Source: an uncultured Tropicimonas sp. (GTDB lineage: Bacteria > Pseudomonadota > Alphaproteobacteria > Rhodobacterales > Rhodobacteraceae). From it: a stretch of DNA of 64,000 bases. A model generated the notes under the pieces. The model was not told where the DNA came from. It ran no database searches and saw only the letters and a program-made list of their open reading frames with translations. The position numbers were made by a program, and so were the translations under genes. Positions 63,524-64,000 of this stretch are shown here, one piece after another. Position 1 is the first letter of the stretch. Each line of letters opens with the position of its first letter. The DNA is taken from positions 124,001 through 188,000 of the forward strand of contig CANLZY010000003.1 of assembly GCA_947495685.1 (NCBI GenBank), given 5' to 3'.

Positions 63524-64000
63524 ATGATCTACGATATCCGGCTCTCTATCTCGCACAGATATGCGCATCCCGCCGGCAACGGTCGTCATCTGGTGCGTGT
63601 CCTGCCAAGGATGTTCCACGACAGGCACCGTGTCACCGCGCAACTGGTCGAGGTCCTGCCAGAGCCCACCCAACGGCAGGACCGCATCGATTTCTTTGGC
63701 AATCAGGTCACCTCGATCACCCATGTCCAACCACATGACGCGATGACCATTCGCATGGCGTGCCGGGTGGAAATGGCGCCGGTCAAGCCCTGCTGGGATG
63801 TCTCGCCCGCAGTGGAGACGTTGCGGCACCAGGTGGCAGGCATTCGCGATCTTGCACCGACATCCCCGGTCCATTTTCTGGGTCCATCCTACAGATTGTC
63901 ACCAACCCCCGAAATCACACAATTCGCGCGGGACAATTCGAGCCCACAAGACACGGTTGCGCAGAACGTCATTCGCCTCGGGTCGGCATTGCATTCCACC
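63524..64000 (+). CDS. Second transglutaminase-like protein, partial (cut by window end)
   Basis: An open frame of 159 codons from the ATG at 63524 continues past the end of the window without a stop. It begins MIYDIRLSISHRYAHPAGNGRHL, matching the N-terminal beta domain of bacterial transglutaminase-like proteins (Bact_transglu_N). The predicted catalytic core would lie beyond 64000. It starts 3 nt after the ATP-grasp/alpha-E gene, so the three genes are one operon. Partial. Confidence 0.8.
   Translation, partial: MIYDIRLSISHRYAHPAGNGRHLVRVLPRMFHDRHRVTAQLVEVLPEPTQRQDRIDFFGNQVTSITHVQPHDAMTIRMACRVEMAPVKPCWDVSPAVETLRHQVAGIRDLAPTSPVHFLGPSYRLSPTPEITQFARDNSSPQDTVAQNVIRLGSALHST

Overview
The window looks like a chromosomal segment of a marine alphaproteobacterium of the Roseobacter group (Rhodobacterales). 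The evidence is the high GC content, the split F1 ATP synthase operon (atpHAGDC) followed by an H-type lectin gene, the protein families present (Hint_2, DUF2125, extensin-like C-terminal protein, ExbB/MotB-like pair), and abundant genes for compatible solutes and quaternary amines. No rRNA, tRNA, CRISPR array, phage gene or intact insertion sequence was seen. The species was not identified.

Layout. 0-2.3 kb: DsbA-family isomerase, prs and the lectin. 2.5-7.4 kb: atpHAGDC on the minus strand with a long upstream region. 7.9-17.4 kb: methyltransferase and gloB (divergent), clpA, an M23 peptidase, a MotB-like coiled-coil protein with its ExbB/MotA-like partner, and a ChaC-like cyclotransferase. 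17.5-24 kb: DUF2125 protein, the overlapping hisC-tyrC-extensin operon, an anaerobic sulfatase maturase, and rpsD with a structured leader. 24-32.7 kb: Hint-domain protein, a small hypothetical, a methyltransferase, pxpA-pxpC without pxpB, a CHASE hybrid histidine kinase, and a betaine-type substrate-binding protein.

32.8-55.1 kb is a catabolic region. It holds a (hydroxy)ectoine degradation set (DoeA, an M20 deacetylase of DoeB2 type, EutB, EutC, a DoeD-like aminotransferase), two divergent regulators (GlxA/AraC and GntR), a DHDPS-like lyase, a DoeC/PuuC-like aldehyde dehydrogenase and an FAD oxidase. It continues with an oligopeptide-type ABC transporter with two paralogous Tat-exported binding proteins flanking an MttB-family methyltransferase, and ends with choline-sulfatase betC. 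DoeA opens the ectoine ring, the M20 enzyme deacetylates the product, the aminotransferase forms aspartate semialdehyde and the aldehyde dehydrogenase oxidises it. EutB and EutC would feed hydroxyectoine into the same route. A recurrent GCGACA/TGTCGC element in the promoter regions may tie the region together.

55.1-64 kb: a previously unlisted 40-residue membrane peptide gene, a Tat-exported intradiol-dioxygenase-like protein with a haem-b membrane partner, about 0.8 kb with no convincing gene, and then a tightly packed cluster of transglutaminase-DUF2126, permuted ATP-grasp/alpha-E fusion, and a second transglutaminase cut by the window edge. That last cluster is the best candidate for a poorly characterised peptide-modification system.
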